The translations under genes and the position numbers were made by a program. From positions 1-38,794 of the forward strand of contig JBNLGI010000085.1 of NCBI GenBank assembly GCA_050305975.1: a stretch of 38,794 nt of DNA. Direction: 5' to 3'. Positions 1 to 7,615 of this stretch are shown piece after piece (position 1 is the stretch's first letter; each line of letters opens with the position of its first letter). The notes below the pieces were generated by a model that was not told the origin of the DNA, made no database searches, and worked only from the letters and a program-made list of their open reading frames with translations. The stretch is from Thiodiazotropha sp050305975 (GTDB lineage Bacteria > Pseudomonadota > Gammaproteobacteria > Chromatiales > Chromatiaceae).

Positions 1-2
1 CC

Positions 3-134
3 TTCGGCGGCTTCAAGCTCAGCGGCATGGGCTTCAAGGCGGGCGGTCCCGACTATCTGCTGCAGTTCCTGCACGCCCGCTGCGTGACCGAGAACACCCT
101 GCGGCGCGGCTTCGCGCCGGATGAGGTAGACTGA
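3..134 (+). CDS. L-glutamate gamma-semialdehyde (P5C) dehydrogenase, C-terminal end (partial)
   Basis: Only the last 43 codons are inside the window; the gene runs in from the left edge. The readable tail has the glycine-rich stretch FGGFKLSGMG, then KAGGPDYLLQF and VTENTLRRGFAP, which is the usual C-terminal signature of P5C dehydrogenases of the proline-catabolic aldehyde dehydrogenase family. These enzymes oxidise glutamate semialdehyde to glutamate with NAD. Whether this is a stand-alone dehydrogenase or the end of a short bifunctional PutA cannot be told, because the N-terminal part is outside the window. Stop is TGA at 132-134. Confidence 0.85.
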   Translation, partial: FGGFKLSGMGFKAGGPDYLLQFLHARCVTENTLRRGFAPDEVD

Positions 135-250
135 GCGTGCAGAATATTCATGGGCTGTGAATACCTGTTCGACTCCGCTGCGCGACGTAAAAATCAGCGC
201 AGTGGATATAATCAGAAATTCCTCAAGAGTTAAATTCGGCAGTTCAATTT

Positions 251-916
251 ATGGAGCGCTACATCAAGGGATTGTCGCAAAACACCGAGCTGGCAATCGT
301 CGTCTTTGTGGCTTTCGGTTATTTCATTCTGGCGAGCATTACATCGGTTTTTTCTCAAGAGCAAGGCCAGGCGTATACCGATGCCGATCTCTTGGATCTG
401 CTGTTATATGAATCGGTCGTCTTTGTTTTCCTGGGCCTGTTTCTGCTGAAGCGTGGTTGGGATCATCGTCTGTTGGGACTCACGCCCTTTGCCCGGGATA
501 TACCCGTAGGGATCGGACTCGCCGTAGTCGATTACTTCTTCTTCGTATTGGTCTGGCTGATCCTTTCGCAGTTCTATCCCGTAGCGCAGGCCGGAGAGGG
601 TGAGTCCATGTTTGAGCCCGGACTCGGGTTGATGACCGTACTTGCCGTCTCCATTCTCAATCCGCTATTCGAAGAGGTTTTCGTCTGCGGCTACCTCATA
701 ACGGCGCTGAAGAAGCGCCGAAGCCTCTCTTTTGCGATTAATGTCAGCGTCTGCATTCGTCTCGCATACCACCTCTATCAAGGACCGCTGGGTGCGCTGA
801 GCATCATTCCAATGGGTCTGGTTTTTGCCTATTGGTATGCCCGGACGGGCCGGCTTTGGCCGCTCGTGATCGCCCATGGGATTCTCGATTTCATGGGGTT
901 GTCGGTGTTTGTCTAG
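251..916 (+). CDS. CPBP (CAAX-like) intramembrane protease family protein with altered motifs
   Basis: A 221-residue, very hydrophobic protein with several predicted membrane segments. The C-terminal half has the layout of the CPBP/Abi family: a glutamate pair in NPLFEEVFVCGYL (E141, E142), a conserved histidine in AYHLYQGP (H174), and AHGILDF (H209 and D213). Family members are membrane metalloproteases related to CAAX prenyl protease 2. The usual first motif is EExxxR; here the arginine position is cysteine (C146). The second motif, FxxxH, has arginine in place of the phenylalanine. The metal-ligand residues themselves are kept, so activity is possible but uncertain. The start is the first ATG in frame and has no strong ribosome binding site. 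No clear operon partner. Confidence 0.75.
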   Translation: MERYIKGLSQNTELAIVVFVAFGYFILASITSVFSQEQGQAYTDADLLDLLLYESVVFVFLGLFLLKRGWDHRLLGLTPFARDIPVGIGLAVVDYFFFVLVWLILSQFYPVAQAGEGESMFEPGLGLMTVLAVSILNPLFEEVFVCGYLITALKKRRSLSFAINVSVCIRLAYHLYQGPLGALSIIPMGLVFAYWYARTGRLWPLVIAHGILDFMGLSVFV

Positions 917-1008
917 GCCGAATGCAGCACGCGGGAACACGTTGATCGCGCGGTTCGACTGCGCAGCTGTTTCTCCTTATCGTCGGCGCATGCACAGGTG
1001 CGGTTGTC

Positions 1009-1067
1009 CGGTGCGGCAAGCCGCACCCTACAGGCGATCGAAGCGTAGGGTGCGGCAAGCCGCACCG
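1009..1067. repeat. Paired palindromic repeat, family A (full copy)
   Basis: Two copies of the palindrome GGTGCGGC-AA-GCCGCACC (8-bp arms, 2-base centre) lie 17 bases apart. The left copy is followed by CTAC and the right copy is preceded by GTAG, so the whole 59-bp unit is itself an inverted repeat, identical apart from the two central bases of each palindrome. It sits between two convergent genes. Further copies are at 32629-32687 (full) and 31122-31144 (half). It looks like a REP/BIME-type dispersed element. Confidence 0.85.
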
Positions 1068-1086
1068 TCACCGATGGACGCGATGG

Positions 1087-2160
1087 TTAAGCAAGCAACG
1101 CCACGCTCTTCACCTGGGCATAGAGCTGCATCCCCTCGTGAATACCCATGCCCATGGCCGAGCGGCGGGTGATGCGCGAGAGCAGGGTCTGCCCATCCTC
1201 CAGTTCCAGGCGCACCAGGGTGGTGGTCCTGTTGATATCGTGGGTGTCGATGACCCGGGCCGGCAGCAGGTTGAGAATGCTGGTATCGCTATGGGCGCGG
1301 ATGGAGAGGCTGACGTCCCGGGCCTGGATACGCACCCGGGCGTGGTGGCCCACCGCCAGGTCCTCGCGGGAGACGGCGATGCGATTGCCCTGCAGGGAGA
1401 TCCAGGTCAGGTGATAGGTGTGGTCGTGGGCGCTGACGGTGCCCTCCAGCAGGGCCGCCGCGTCGTCGTACCCGGACAGGGGCAGATCGAGCCGGGTCAG
1501 CAGGCTGGCGGCCTCCCCTTGCGCGATCACCCGCCCCTGGTCCAGCACCACCATGCGGTCGGCCAGTCGGGCTACCTCGTTGGGGTCGTGGGAGACGTAG
1601 AGCGAAGGGATGCCGAACTCGTCGTGCAGGCTCTCCAGATAGGGCAGGATGGCCTGCTTGGCGCCGTGATCGAGGGCGGAGAGGGGTTCGTCCATCAGCA
1701 GCAGACGGGGGCTGGTGAGCAGGGCGCGGGCGATGGCGACCCGCTGGCGCTCGCCGCCGGAGAGGCTGTGGGTGGCCCGCTCGAGCAGGGCGGCGATACC
1801 GAGCAGTTCCACCACGTCGTGAAACGGGATCTGCCGCTGGGCCTCCGGCACCCGGCACAGGCCGTACTCCAGATTGCGTTTCACCGAGAGATGGGGAAAC
1901 AGGCTCGCCTCCTGGAACACGTAGCCGAGCGGACGGCGGTATGTCGGTACGAAGGTCTTTGCGTCCTGCCAGACCTCGCCGTGGATGCGCACCCGTCCCT
2001 CGGTGGCCCGCACCAGGCCGGCGATGGCGCGCAGCACGCTGGTCTTGCCGGAACCGGAGCGGCCGAACAGGGCGGTGACCCCCTGGGCCGGGGCAGTGAA
2101 TTCGACATCCAGGTCGAAGTCGCCGAGCCGGCTCTTCAAGCGGACCTCGATGCCGTTCAT
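1087..2160 (-). CDS. modC: Molybdate ABC transporter ATP-binding protein ModC
   Basis: 357-residue ATPase that powers molybdate uptake through ModB at the inner membrane. The ATPase domain is complete: Walker A GRSGSGKT (residues 33-40), Q-loop VFQEASLFPH (about 81-90), ABC signature LSGGERQ (133-139), Walker B LLLMDEP (153-159), then a D-loop and a switch histidine in YVSHD. The last roughly 70 residues form a Mop/TOBE-type domain (NLLPARVI, VRLELEDGQTLLSRITRRS), which in ModC binds molybdate. Length is normal for the family. The start ATG overlaps the modB stop by 4 bp, which implies translational coupling as the last gene of the leftward modEABC cluster. Confidence 0.95.
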   Translation of the reverse strand: MNGIEVRLKSRLGDFDLDVEFTAPAQGVTALFGRSGSGKTSVLRAIAGLVRATEGRVRIHGEVWQDAKTFVPTYRRPLGYVFQEASLFPHLSVKRNLEYGLCRVPEAQRQIPFHDVVELLGIAALLERATHSLSGGERQRVAIARALLTSPRLLLMDEPLSALDHGAKQAILPYLESLHDEFGIPSLYVSHDPNEVARLADRMVVLDQGRVIAQGEAASLLTRLDLPLSGYDDAAALLEGTVSAHDHTYHLTWISLQGNRIAVSREDLAVGHHARVRIQARDVSLSIRAHSDTSILNLLPARVIDTHDINRTTTLVRLELEDGQTLLSRITRRSAMGMGIHEGMQLYAQVKSVALLA

Positions 2161-2834
2161 GGCTGGTGGCTCCGGCTGAGTCGGCCGTTCACCTGGTAGA
2201 GGATCATCAACACCAGGAAGGAGAAGACCAGCATGCCGCCGGCCAGCAGGTGGGCCTGATCGTACTCCTGAGTTTCAACATGGTCATAGATCGCCACCGA
2301 CAGCACCTTGGTCTCGCCGGGAATACTGCCGCCGATCATCAGCACCACACCGAACTCGCCCACGGTGTGGGCGAAGGCGAGCACGGCGGCGGTGAAGAAA
2401 CCTGGCCGGGCCAGCGGGATCACCACGGTCAGGAAGCGGTCCCAGGGCGAAGCGCGCAGAGTGGCGGCCACCTCCATGGGTCGTGGACCGAGAGCCTCGA
2501 AGGCGTTCTGCAGCGGCTGTACCACGAAGGGCAGGGAGTAGATCATGGACGCGACCACCAGTCCCGAAAAGGTGAAGGGAAGGGTGCCCAGATCCAGGTA
2601 CTGGGTTAACCGTCCCAGCGGGCCCTCGGGCCCCATCAACATCAGCAGATAGAAGCCGAGCACGGTGGGCGGCAGCACCAGCGGCAGGGCGACCACCGCC
2701 GACACGGTCTGTTTGTACCAGGCCTGGGTGCGCGACAGCCACCAGGCGATGGGGGTGCCGACGATCATCAGCATCAGGGTGGTGGTCCCGGCCAGCTTGA
2801 GGGTCAGCCAGACGGGTTGCCAGTCGAAGGTCAT
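2157..2834 (-). CDS. modB: Molybdate ABC transporter permease ModB
   Basis: 225-residue inner-membrane permease with about five transmembrane segments. It has the typical ModB beginning (WLTLKLAGTTTLMLM), the P-rich loop LPLVLPPTVLGFYLL, and the cytoplasmic coupling loop EVAATLRASPWDRFLTVVIP (EAA motif), which contacts the ATPase ModC. The C-terminal part FAHTVGEFGVVLMIGGSIPGET is also typical of molybdate/tungstate permeases. The start is supported by AAGGAG six bases upstream of the ATG. It is separated from modA by an unusual 201-bp gap that holds a long inverted repeat, and it overlaps modC by 4 bp. Confidence 0.95.
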   Translation of the reverse strand: MTFDWQPVWLTLKLAGTTTLMLMIVGTPIAWWLSRTQAWYKQTVSAVVALPLVLPPTVLGFYLLMLMGPEGPLGRLTQYLDLGTLPFTFSGLVVASMIYSLPFVVQPLQNAFEALGPRPMEVAATLRASPWDRFLTVVIPLARPGFFTAAVLAFAHTVGEFGVVLMIGGSIPGETKVLSVAIYDHVETQEYDQAHLLAGGMLVFSFLVLMILYQVNGRLSRSHQP

Positions 2835-2853
2835 GGTCTGCTCCTTGGGTAGT

Positions 2854-2977
2854 TTTGAGTTATGAGTTTTGAGTGTTGAGTTAAGGTGTTCGCTGCGCTT
2901 ACTACCGTTTCCAGGTTGAGTGGCTGGCTGGAGCGAAGCGGATGCTTCAACTCAAAACTCAAAACTTATCACTCATA
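2854..2977. repeat. Long imperfect inverted repeat between modA and modB
   Basis: The arms at 2854-2882 and 2949-2977 are 29 bp each and differ at about four positions. They are built from a repeated TGAGTTTTGAG / CTCAAAACTCA word and flank a 66-bp centre that is GC-richer. The unit lies wholly inside the modA-modB gap of the mod operon. In RNA it could form a long stem. It may be a dispersed repeat, an mRNA-stabilising stem, or a regulator of modA versus modBC expression; the sequence alone does not choose. Confidence 0.75.
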
Positions 2978-3035
2978 AATTTAATCGGCGGGCGACGTTG
3001 GGCTTCGTCTTCGCTCAGCACAATATGCACTGCCG

Positions 3036-3800
3036 TCACTCAACGCCATACCCATACCCATACCGCTCGATCACCTCGCGGGCGGCATCGCTCCTGAGGA
3101 ATTCGAGAAAGGCGGTGGCGGCCGGATTGTCCTCACCTTTCTTCAGCAGCACGGCGGCCTGCTCGATGGGGGCGTAGTACGCCTCCGGGATCTCCCACAG
3201 TGTACCGCTGTCTCCCTGCCAGCCCTTGATCTGGGCCAGGGCGATGAAGCCGGCGTCGGCATTGCCGGTGGCGGCGAACTGGAAGGTCTGGGCGATCGAG
3301 TCCCCCTTTACCAGCTTCGGCCTGAGGCTGTCGAGCAACCCCAGATGGGTCATCACCTGCTCGGCCGCCAGGCCGTAGGGTGCGGTCTTGGGGTTGGCCA
3401 GGGCCAGATGTTCGAAGTCACCGCGCTCGAGAAAGGCCTCGCCATCGGTGAAGCGGCCCGATTTGGCGCTCCACAGCGCCAGCTTGCCCTTGGCGTAGAC
3501 GAAGCGGGTGCCGGCGACGGCCAGTCCCGCTTTCTCGGCCTTGATCGGCCGCCGGGTGTCGGCGGCCAGGAAGAGTTCGAAGGGGGCGCCAAACTCGATC
3601 TGCGAATAGAGCTTGCCGGTGGAGCCGAAGCTGATCTTGGTGGTGTGGCCGGTGGTCTTTTCGAACAGGGGGGCGATTTCGCGGGTGGCGTCGGTGAAGT
3701 TGGCCGCGACGGCGATCGTGACCTCCTCGGCGTCGGCCTGAGCGACAAGCAGGCCAAGACCGAGCAGGGTGACAGCAAGGGGGATTCGGAAAAACTGCAT
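3036..3800 (-). CDS. modA: Molybdate ABC transporter periplasmic substrate-binding protein ModA
   Basis: 254-residue periplasmic protein that captures molybdate and delivers it to ModBC. It starts with a clear signal peptide (MQFFRIPLAVTLLGLGLLVAQADA, with the cleavage site at ADA-EE). The mature part begins VTIAVAANFTDATREIAPLFEKTTGH, the classic ModA opening, and has ISFGSTGKLYSQIEFGAPFELFLAAD, which carries the oxyanion-binding serines. I chose the ATG at 3800 over an in-frame ATG at 3818 because AGGAG lies seven bases upstream of it and it gives a proper signal peptide. It follows modE by 39 bp and is the second gene of the cluster. Confidence 0.95.
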   Translation of the reverse strand: MQFFRIPLAVTLLGLGLLVAQADAEEVTIAVAANFTDATREIAPLFEKTTGHTTKISFGSTGKLYSQIEFGAPFELFLAADTRRPIKAEKAGLAVAGTRFVYAKGKLALWSAKSGRFTDGEAFLERGDFEHLALANPKTAPYGLAAEQVMTHLGLLDSLRPKLVKGDSIAQTFQFAATGNADAGFIALAQIKGWQGDSGTLWEIPEAYYAPIEQAAVLLKKGEDNPAATAFLEFLRSDAAREVIERYGYGYGVE

Positions 3801-3839
3801 GACGATACTCCTGGTCATTACGATACGCTAAAAACGGGT

Positions 3840-4643
3840 TCAGTTGACGCCGAGGATGACATGGGAGGCCTTGATCATTGCACAGACCCGGCTGCCCCGG
3901 TCGAGCTGCATCGCCTGGGCGCTCTCCTCGGTGATGATGGCGGTGAGGGTCTTGCCCCCATCCAGTTCGATGATCGCCTCGCTGCTGACCGGCCCATGGC
4001 GCAGTTCGCGCAGACTGCCGCAGAGGCGGTTGCGGGCGCTGCTGATGCAGCGGTCGTCGTCCGGCGTCAGGATGATGAAGGAGGCCTTGATCAGCGCATA
4101 GGCCTCGCTGCCGAGACTGAGCCCCAGCTGCTCCACCGACTCGCTGGTGAGGATGGAGGTGAGCCGGTCCTTTTCGTTGATGGCCAGGGTGACCTCGCTG
4201 TTGATGGGGCCGGCGCCGATCATCTCCACCTTGCCCTGGAACTGGTTTCTTGCGCTGGTACGCATGGTGAGTCTCCTGATGCGCTGTTGAAAATGCTCGA
4301 AGTCATCCAGCTTGCGGCTGAGCCCCTCGGTGAAGCGCCGGTACTCCTGCTGCAACAGTTTGAAGCTGTCGATCAGCCGCTGACCCTCGTCGGTCAGGCG
4401 GGTGCCGCCGCCATGGGCGCCGCCGGGCTGCTTGGCCACCAACGGCGACTCCCACAGGTTGTTCATCTCATCCACCGCATCCCAGGCTGAGCGGTAGCTG
4501 ATACCCAGCTGTCTGGCGGCGGCGGAGATGGAGCCCTGGGCGTGGATCGCCTCCAGCAGATCGATGCGCTTGGCGGTGATGTCGCCGCCGCGGGCGCCGC
4601 TCAACCGCAGGTCGCCGGTGACGAATGTCGATCGCTTGTTCAT
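3840..4643 (-). CDS. modE: Molybdate-responsive transcriptional regulator ModE
   Basis: 267 residues, the standard length for a full ModE. The N-terminal winged helix (DLLEAIHAQGSISAAARQLGISYRSAWDAVDEMN) is a LysR-like HTH of the ModE type, with the conserved GGAHGGGTRLTDEG wing. It is followed by two tandem Mop/TOBE molybdate-binding repeats (SARNQFQGKVEMIGAG... and SARNRLCGSLREL...). Family role: molybdate-bound ModE represses mod transport genes and controls molybdoenzyme genes. The start is taken as the ATG with AAAGG just upstream; a TTG eight codons earlier is less likely. The gene heads the leftward mod cluster, so autoregulation through the palindrome at 4699-4747 is expected. Confidence 0.93.
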   Translation of the reverse strand: MNKRSTFVTGDLRLSGARGGDITAKRIDLLEAIHAQGSISAAARQLGISYRSAWDAVDEMNNLWESPLVAKQPGGAHGGGTRLTDEGQRLIDSFKLLQQEYRRFTEGLSRKLDDFEHFQQRIRRLTMRTSARNQFQGKVEMIGAGPINSEVTLAINEKDRLTSILTSESVEQLGLSLGSEAYALIKASFIILTPDDDRCISSARNRLCGSLRELRHGPVSSEAIIELDGGKTLTAIITEESAQAMQLDRGSRVCAMIKASHVILGVN

Positions 4644-4698
4644 CGCGCCTTTTCTCTCCCGTGGCAACGGAGTGAGTTGGTTGGAATGTTCCGGTGGT

Positions 4699-4747
4699 CA
4701 CTTTCCTTAGCGTTATGCATCTGATTTGCATAATGCTAAGGAAAGTG
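4699..4747. promoter_or_regulatory. Probable ModE operator in the modE-modA-modB-modC promoter
   Basis: Two 21-bp arms (4699-4719 and 4727-4747) are inverted copies of each other with one mismatch, separated by 7 bases. The core, CGTTAT-N13-ATAATG, resembles the known ModE half-site pair CGTTAT...ATAACG. It is centred about 80 bp upstream of the modE start codon. Position next to modE and the match to the family's half-site support the call; the binding itself is inferred. Confidence 0.7.
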
Positions 4748-5077
4748 ACTTGTTTCTGTGACAGCAATCGATATGCCAAATGATAATTAGTAGTTAGGAC
4801 AACGGGTTAAGAGCTATATCCGGATCAGGGGGCTGTGTCTGATACGACATTTGTCATCTCTCGTACACGACATTCGCCGCCTTGTAGGCTCTGTGCTTGG
4901 CGGATTGTTACGTTGGTATCGACCCTGCTCTGTCCGGTTTCGCGCGCCGGAGGAGTGAAAACCCGAGGGGGCGAAATTTCTCCTAAAACCTGCATGCTTT
5001 GCGTATACCCGATCATACTTGTAGTGAGGGGAGGCGATAGCGTTTCAACATAAAAGATAGATTTGGAGGGAGTGGCC
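4748..5077. other. Intergenic region upstream of the DUF3775 gene
   Basis: Divergent upstream region between modE and the rightward DUF3775 gene. Apart from the ModE-like palindrome at its left edge I see no gene. The words ACGACATT at about 4846-4853 and 4867-4874 form a short direct repeat that might be a regulator site, but the support is weak. GGAGGGAG just before 5078 is the ribosome binding site of the next gene. Confidence 0.5.
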
Positions 5078-5470
5078 ATGTTGAACATCAATCCGGAAAC
5101 TGTCTGCTATGTCATTGCAAAAGCTAAAGAATTTCAGGCCAAGGAGCAGGTTGTGATCCCAGAGATACCGGTCAGCCCTTCCGAAGACTGGGCTCGGCAG
5201 GTGCTGGCAAACCATGTGGATGACCCTTGTGTCCAAGAAGTAATGGCGGTTGTCGCCGATTTGGAGCCTGACCAGCAGGCCGAGCTGGTGGCGCTGATGT
5301 GGCTTGGGCGGGGGGACTTTCTACTCGACGAGTGGCAGGAAGCGATAGACACCGCGACTGAATCCATGCGCGATATCACTGATCCGGCTCACTATCTGCT
5401 GGCTCATCCGCTGGTTGCCGACTACCTTCTGGAAGGTCTGGTGCTGCACGACAGGAGTTGTGAATCGTGA
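5078..5470 (+). CDS. DUF3775 domain-containing protein
   Basis: 130-residue soluble protein. The C-terminal half has the DUF3775 pattern: QAELVALMWLGRGDF, then a DEWQEAIDTA segment and YLLAHPLVADYLLEGL. This family is found as a small uncharacterised protein in many proteobacteria and no biochemical role is established. I place the start at the ATG at 5078 because GGAGG lies directly upstream; an in-frame TTG 15 bases earlier overlaps that site. The next gene (HPF-like) follows after 100 bp in the same direction, so co-transcription is possible but not shown. Confidence 0.8.
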   Translation: MLNINPETVCYVIAKAKEFQAKEQVVIPEIPVSPSEDWARQVLANHVDDPCVQEVMAVVADLEPDQQAELVALMWLGRGDFLLDEWQEAIDTATESMRDITDPAHYLLAHPLVADYLLEGLVLHDRSCES

Positions 5471-5570
5471 AGGGAGGGTATCTTTGAGTGCAGCCGAATG
5501 GCTGTCAGATTGCTATGTTTAGTACAGGGACACAGACGTTAGTGCGAATCCTCGAACGGGAGGCTCGCCC

Positions 5571-6137
5571 ATGCAAATCCAGCCACAGATAACCTTTCGT
5601 CATATGGAGTCGTCACCCGCCCTGGAGGCCAAAATCCGCAAGCGGGTGAGTGAATTGGAGCAGTACCACGCCAACCTGACCAGCTGCCGCGTGGTCGTCG
5701 AGTTGGACCATCGCCATCACCACCAGGGCAACCTCTACCATGTGCGGGTGGACCTCACCCTGCCCGGGCATGAGCTGGTGGCCGGCCACGAATCACCCCG
5801 ACACCAGGCCTATGAGGATGCCTATGTTGCCGTGCGCGATGCCTTCGATTCGGTGAGACGCCAACTGGAGGAGCTGGCGCGACGCCAGCGCCACCAGGTG
5901 AAGCACCACGATACCCCGCTGCACGGGCATATCAGCGCGCTGTTGCAAGACCAGGATTACGGCCGCATCAGCAGTGCCGACGGACGCGATATCTACTTCC
6001 ACCGCAACAGTCTGGTCGATGGCGATTTCGACCGGTTGGCAGTCGGCATGGAGGTCCGTTTTGTCGAAGAGCCGGGGGAAGAGGGACCGCAGGCCAGCAG
6101 TGTATACACGATCGGCAAGCATCATGTGGCCGGCTGA
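5571..6137 (+). CDS. HPF/RaiA-type ribosome-associated protein fused to a cold-shock domain
   Basis: 188 residues in two parts. Residues 1 to about 110 look like the HPF/RaiA (sigma-54 modulation) fold: ITFRHMESSPALEAKIRKRVSELEQYH, then YHVRVDLTLPGHELVAGHE and a final helix. Residues about 122-185 look like a cold-shock/S1-like OB domain: GHISALLQDQDYGRISSADGRDIYFHRNSL, which keeps the aromatic RNP-like residues Y and F, then VGMEVRFVEEPGEEGPQA. HPF proteins bind resting ribosomes; cold-shock domains bind RNA or single-stranded DNA. A role at the ribosome under stress is an inference from these domains. GGGAGG upstream supports the start. Confidence 0.85.
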   Translation: MQIQPQITFRHMESSPALEAKIRKRVSELEQYHANLTSCRVVVELDHRHHHQGNLYHVRVDLTLPGHELVAGHESPRHQAYEDAYVAVRDAFDSVRRQLEELARRQRHQVKHHDTPLHGHISALLQDQDYGRISSADGRDIYFHRNSLVDGDFDRLAVGMEVRFVEEPGEEGPQASSVYTIGKHHVAG

Positions 6138-6241
6138 ATAAAGCCGATCGGATTGTCGGCCCCCTGACGTTCATGCGGAGTGACTGAGCCGCTAGATGGC
6201 CAGTGACTACAATGAACGAGTAAGGTCAAAGGAGACTCCAG

Positions 6242-7615
6242 GTGCCGGGTTGGTTTCTATTGCTGCTCTTGTCATTCGGACTGTGCTTCGGCGGCGGCGT
6301 TGATGTGGCCGCCGATGAGGGTGCGCGCAAGGGGTATCTGGCCGATATCGACGGTACCATCGGCCCGGCCACCGCCGACTATCTCACCCGTGCCCTGGAC
6401 AAGGCGGAGTCCGAGGGTGGGGAGCTTCTGATCATCCGCATGGACACACCCGGCGGGCTCGACACCTCCATGCGTGCCATCATCAAGCGCATCATCGCGG
6501 CGCAGATTCCGGTGGTCGCCTTTGTGGCACCCGGCGGCGCACGTGCCGCCAGCGCGGGCACCTATATCCTGTTCGCCAGTCATGTGGCGGCCATGGCGCC
6601 GGCCACCAACCTGGGCGCGGCGACACCCATCAGCCTGGGCGGCCTGCCGAAGCAGAGCCCGGATCAACAGTCTGACCAAGACGAGGGCGGGGAGGAGCAG
6701 GCGCCGACGCCGGCAGATGCCAAGGAGCGCAAGCTGGTCAACGACGCTGCGGCCTATATACGCAGTCTCGCCAAGCTGCGTGGCCGCAATGCAAGCTGGG
6801 GTGAGGAGGCGGTGCGCAAAGCATCGAGTCTTTCCGCGGAAGAGGCGCTGGAGAAGGGGGTGATCGATCTGATTGCCAGCGACCTCGATACCCTGCTGCA
6901 GAAACTCGATGGACGTCAGGTCAGGCTGCCGCAGGGTGCGGAAACCCTGCATACGCAGAACCTCATCCTCGAAGTCATCGAACCCGACTGGCAGAGCCGG
7001 CTGCTCTCCATCGTCAGCAATCCCAACCTGGCCTACATCCTGATGCTGGTCGGTATCTACGGGTTGATCTACGAGTTCGCCAACCCGGGATCGATCGTGC
7101 CGGGCACTGTCGGCGCCATCTGCCTGCTGCTGGCGCTCTACGCCTTTCAAGTGTTGCCGATCAACTACGCGGGGGTCGGGCTGATCCTGTTGGGACTCTC
7201 ACTGATGGTGGCCGAGGCTTTCGTTCCCAGCTTCGGCGCCCTGGGCATCGGCGGGGTGATCGCCTTCGTCATCGGCTCCCTGATTCTGATCGATACCGAG
7301 CAGCCGGGGTTCGGCATCTCGCTGCCCTTGATCGCGGGAGTGGCGGTGAGCAGCGCCTTGCTGCTCTTTTTCGTCATGGGCCTGGCCATCAAGTCCCATC
7401 GCAAACCGGTGGTGAGCGGGGGGGAGGAGTTACTCTCCAGCGTCGGGCAGGTGGTCGACGACTTCAGCCGCGAGGGTGAGGTCCGGGTGCATGGAGAGGT
7501 CTGGCAGGCCCATTCGGAAAGTCCCCTGCTCAAGGGGCAGAAAGTCATTGTCACTGGCAGAAGGGGGCTGACGCTCGAAGTGGCGGCCCTCGATGAGGAG
7601 GAGGAACCGTCATGA
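6242..7615 (+). CDS. NfeD family membrane-bound serine protease (long, ClpP-class form)
   Basis: 457 residues, the long NfeD form. Order: signal peptide (about 1-24), a ClpP-like serine protease domain with the nucleophile in ASAGTYI (S104) and a probable catalytic lysine in KERKLVNDAA (K161 or K164), about five transmembrane segments (about 258-390), and a C-terminal OB-fold NfeD domain (SVGQVVDDFSREGEVRVHGEVWQA). An acidic, low-complexity insert (DQQSDQDEGGEEQAPT) sits in the protease domain. Characterised relatives cut the C-terminal region of their partner stomatin. It starts at GTG with AAGGAG seven bases upstream, and its stop overlaps the slipin start by 4 bp. Confidence 0.93.
   Translation: MPGWFLLLLLSFGLCFGGGVDVAADEGARKGYLADIDGTIGPATADYLTRALDKAESEGGELLIIRMDTPGGLDTSMRAIIKRIIAAQIPVVAFVAPGGARAASAGTYILFASHVAAMAPATNLGAATPISLGGLPKQSPDQQSDQDEGGEEQAPTPADAKERKLVNDAAAYIRSLAKLRGRNASWGEEAVRKASSLSAEEALEKGVIDLIASDLDTLLQKLDGRQVRLPQGAETLHTQNLILEVIEPDWQSRLLSIVSNPNLAYILMLVGIYGLIYEFANPGSIVPGTVGAICLLLALYAFQVLPINYAGVGLILLGLSLMVAEAFVPSFGALGIGGVIAFVIGSLILIDTEQPGFGISLPLIAGVAVSSALLLFFVMGLAIKSHRKPVVSGGEELLSSVGQVVDDFSREGEVRVHGEVWQAHSESPLLKGQKVIVTGRRGLTLEVAALDEEEEPS

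Noticed and set aside
1138..2199. Long rightward open frame opposite modC
   Set aside because: Exact antisense of modC, a clear ATPase. GC-rich DNA gives such mirror frames; the product is low-complexity and has no family features.
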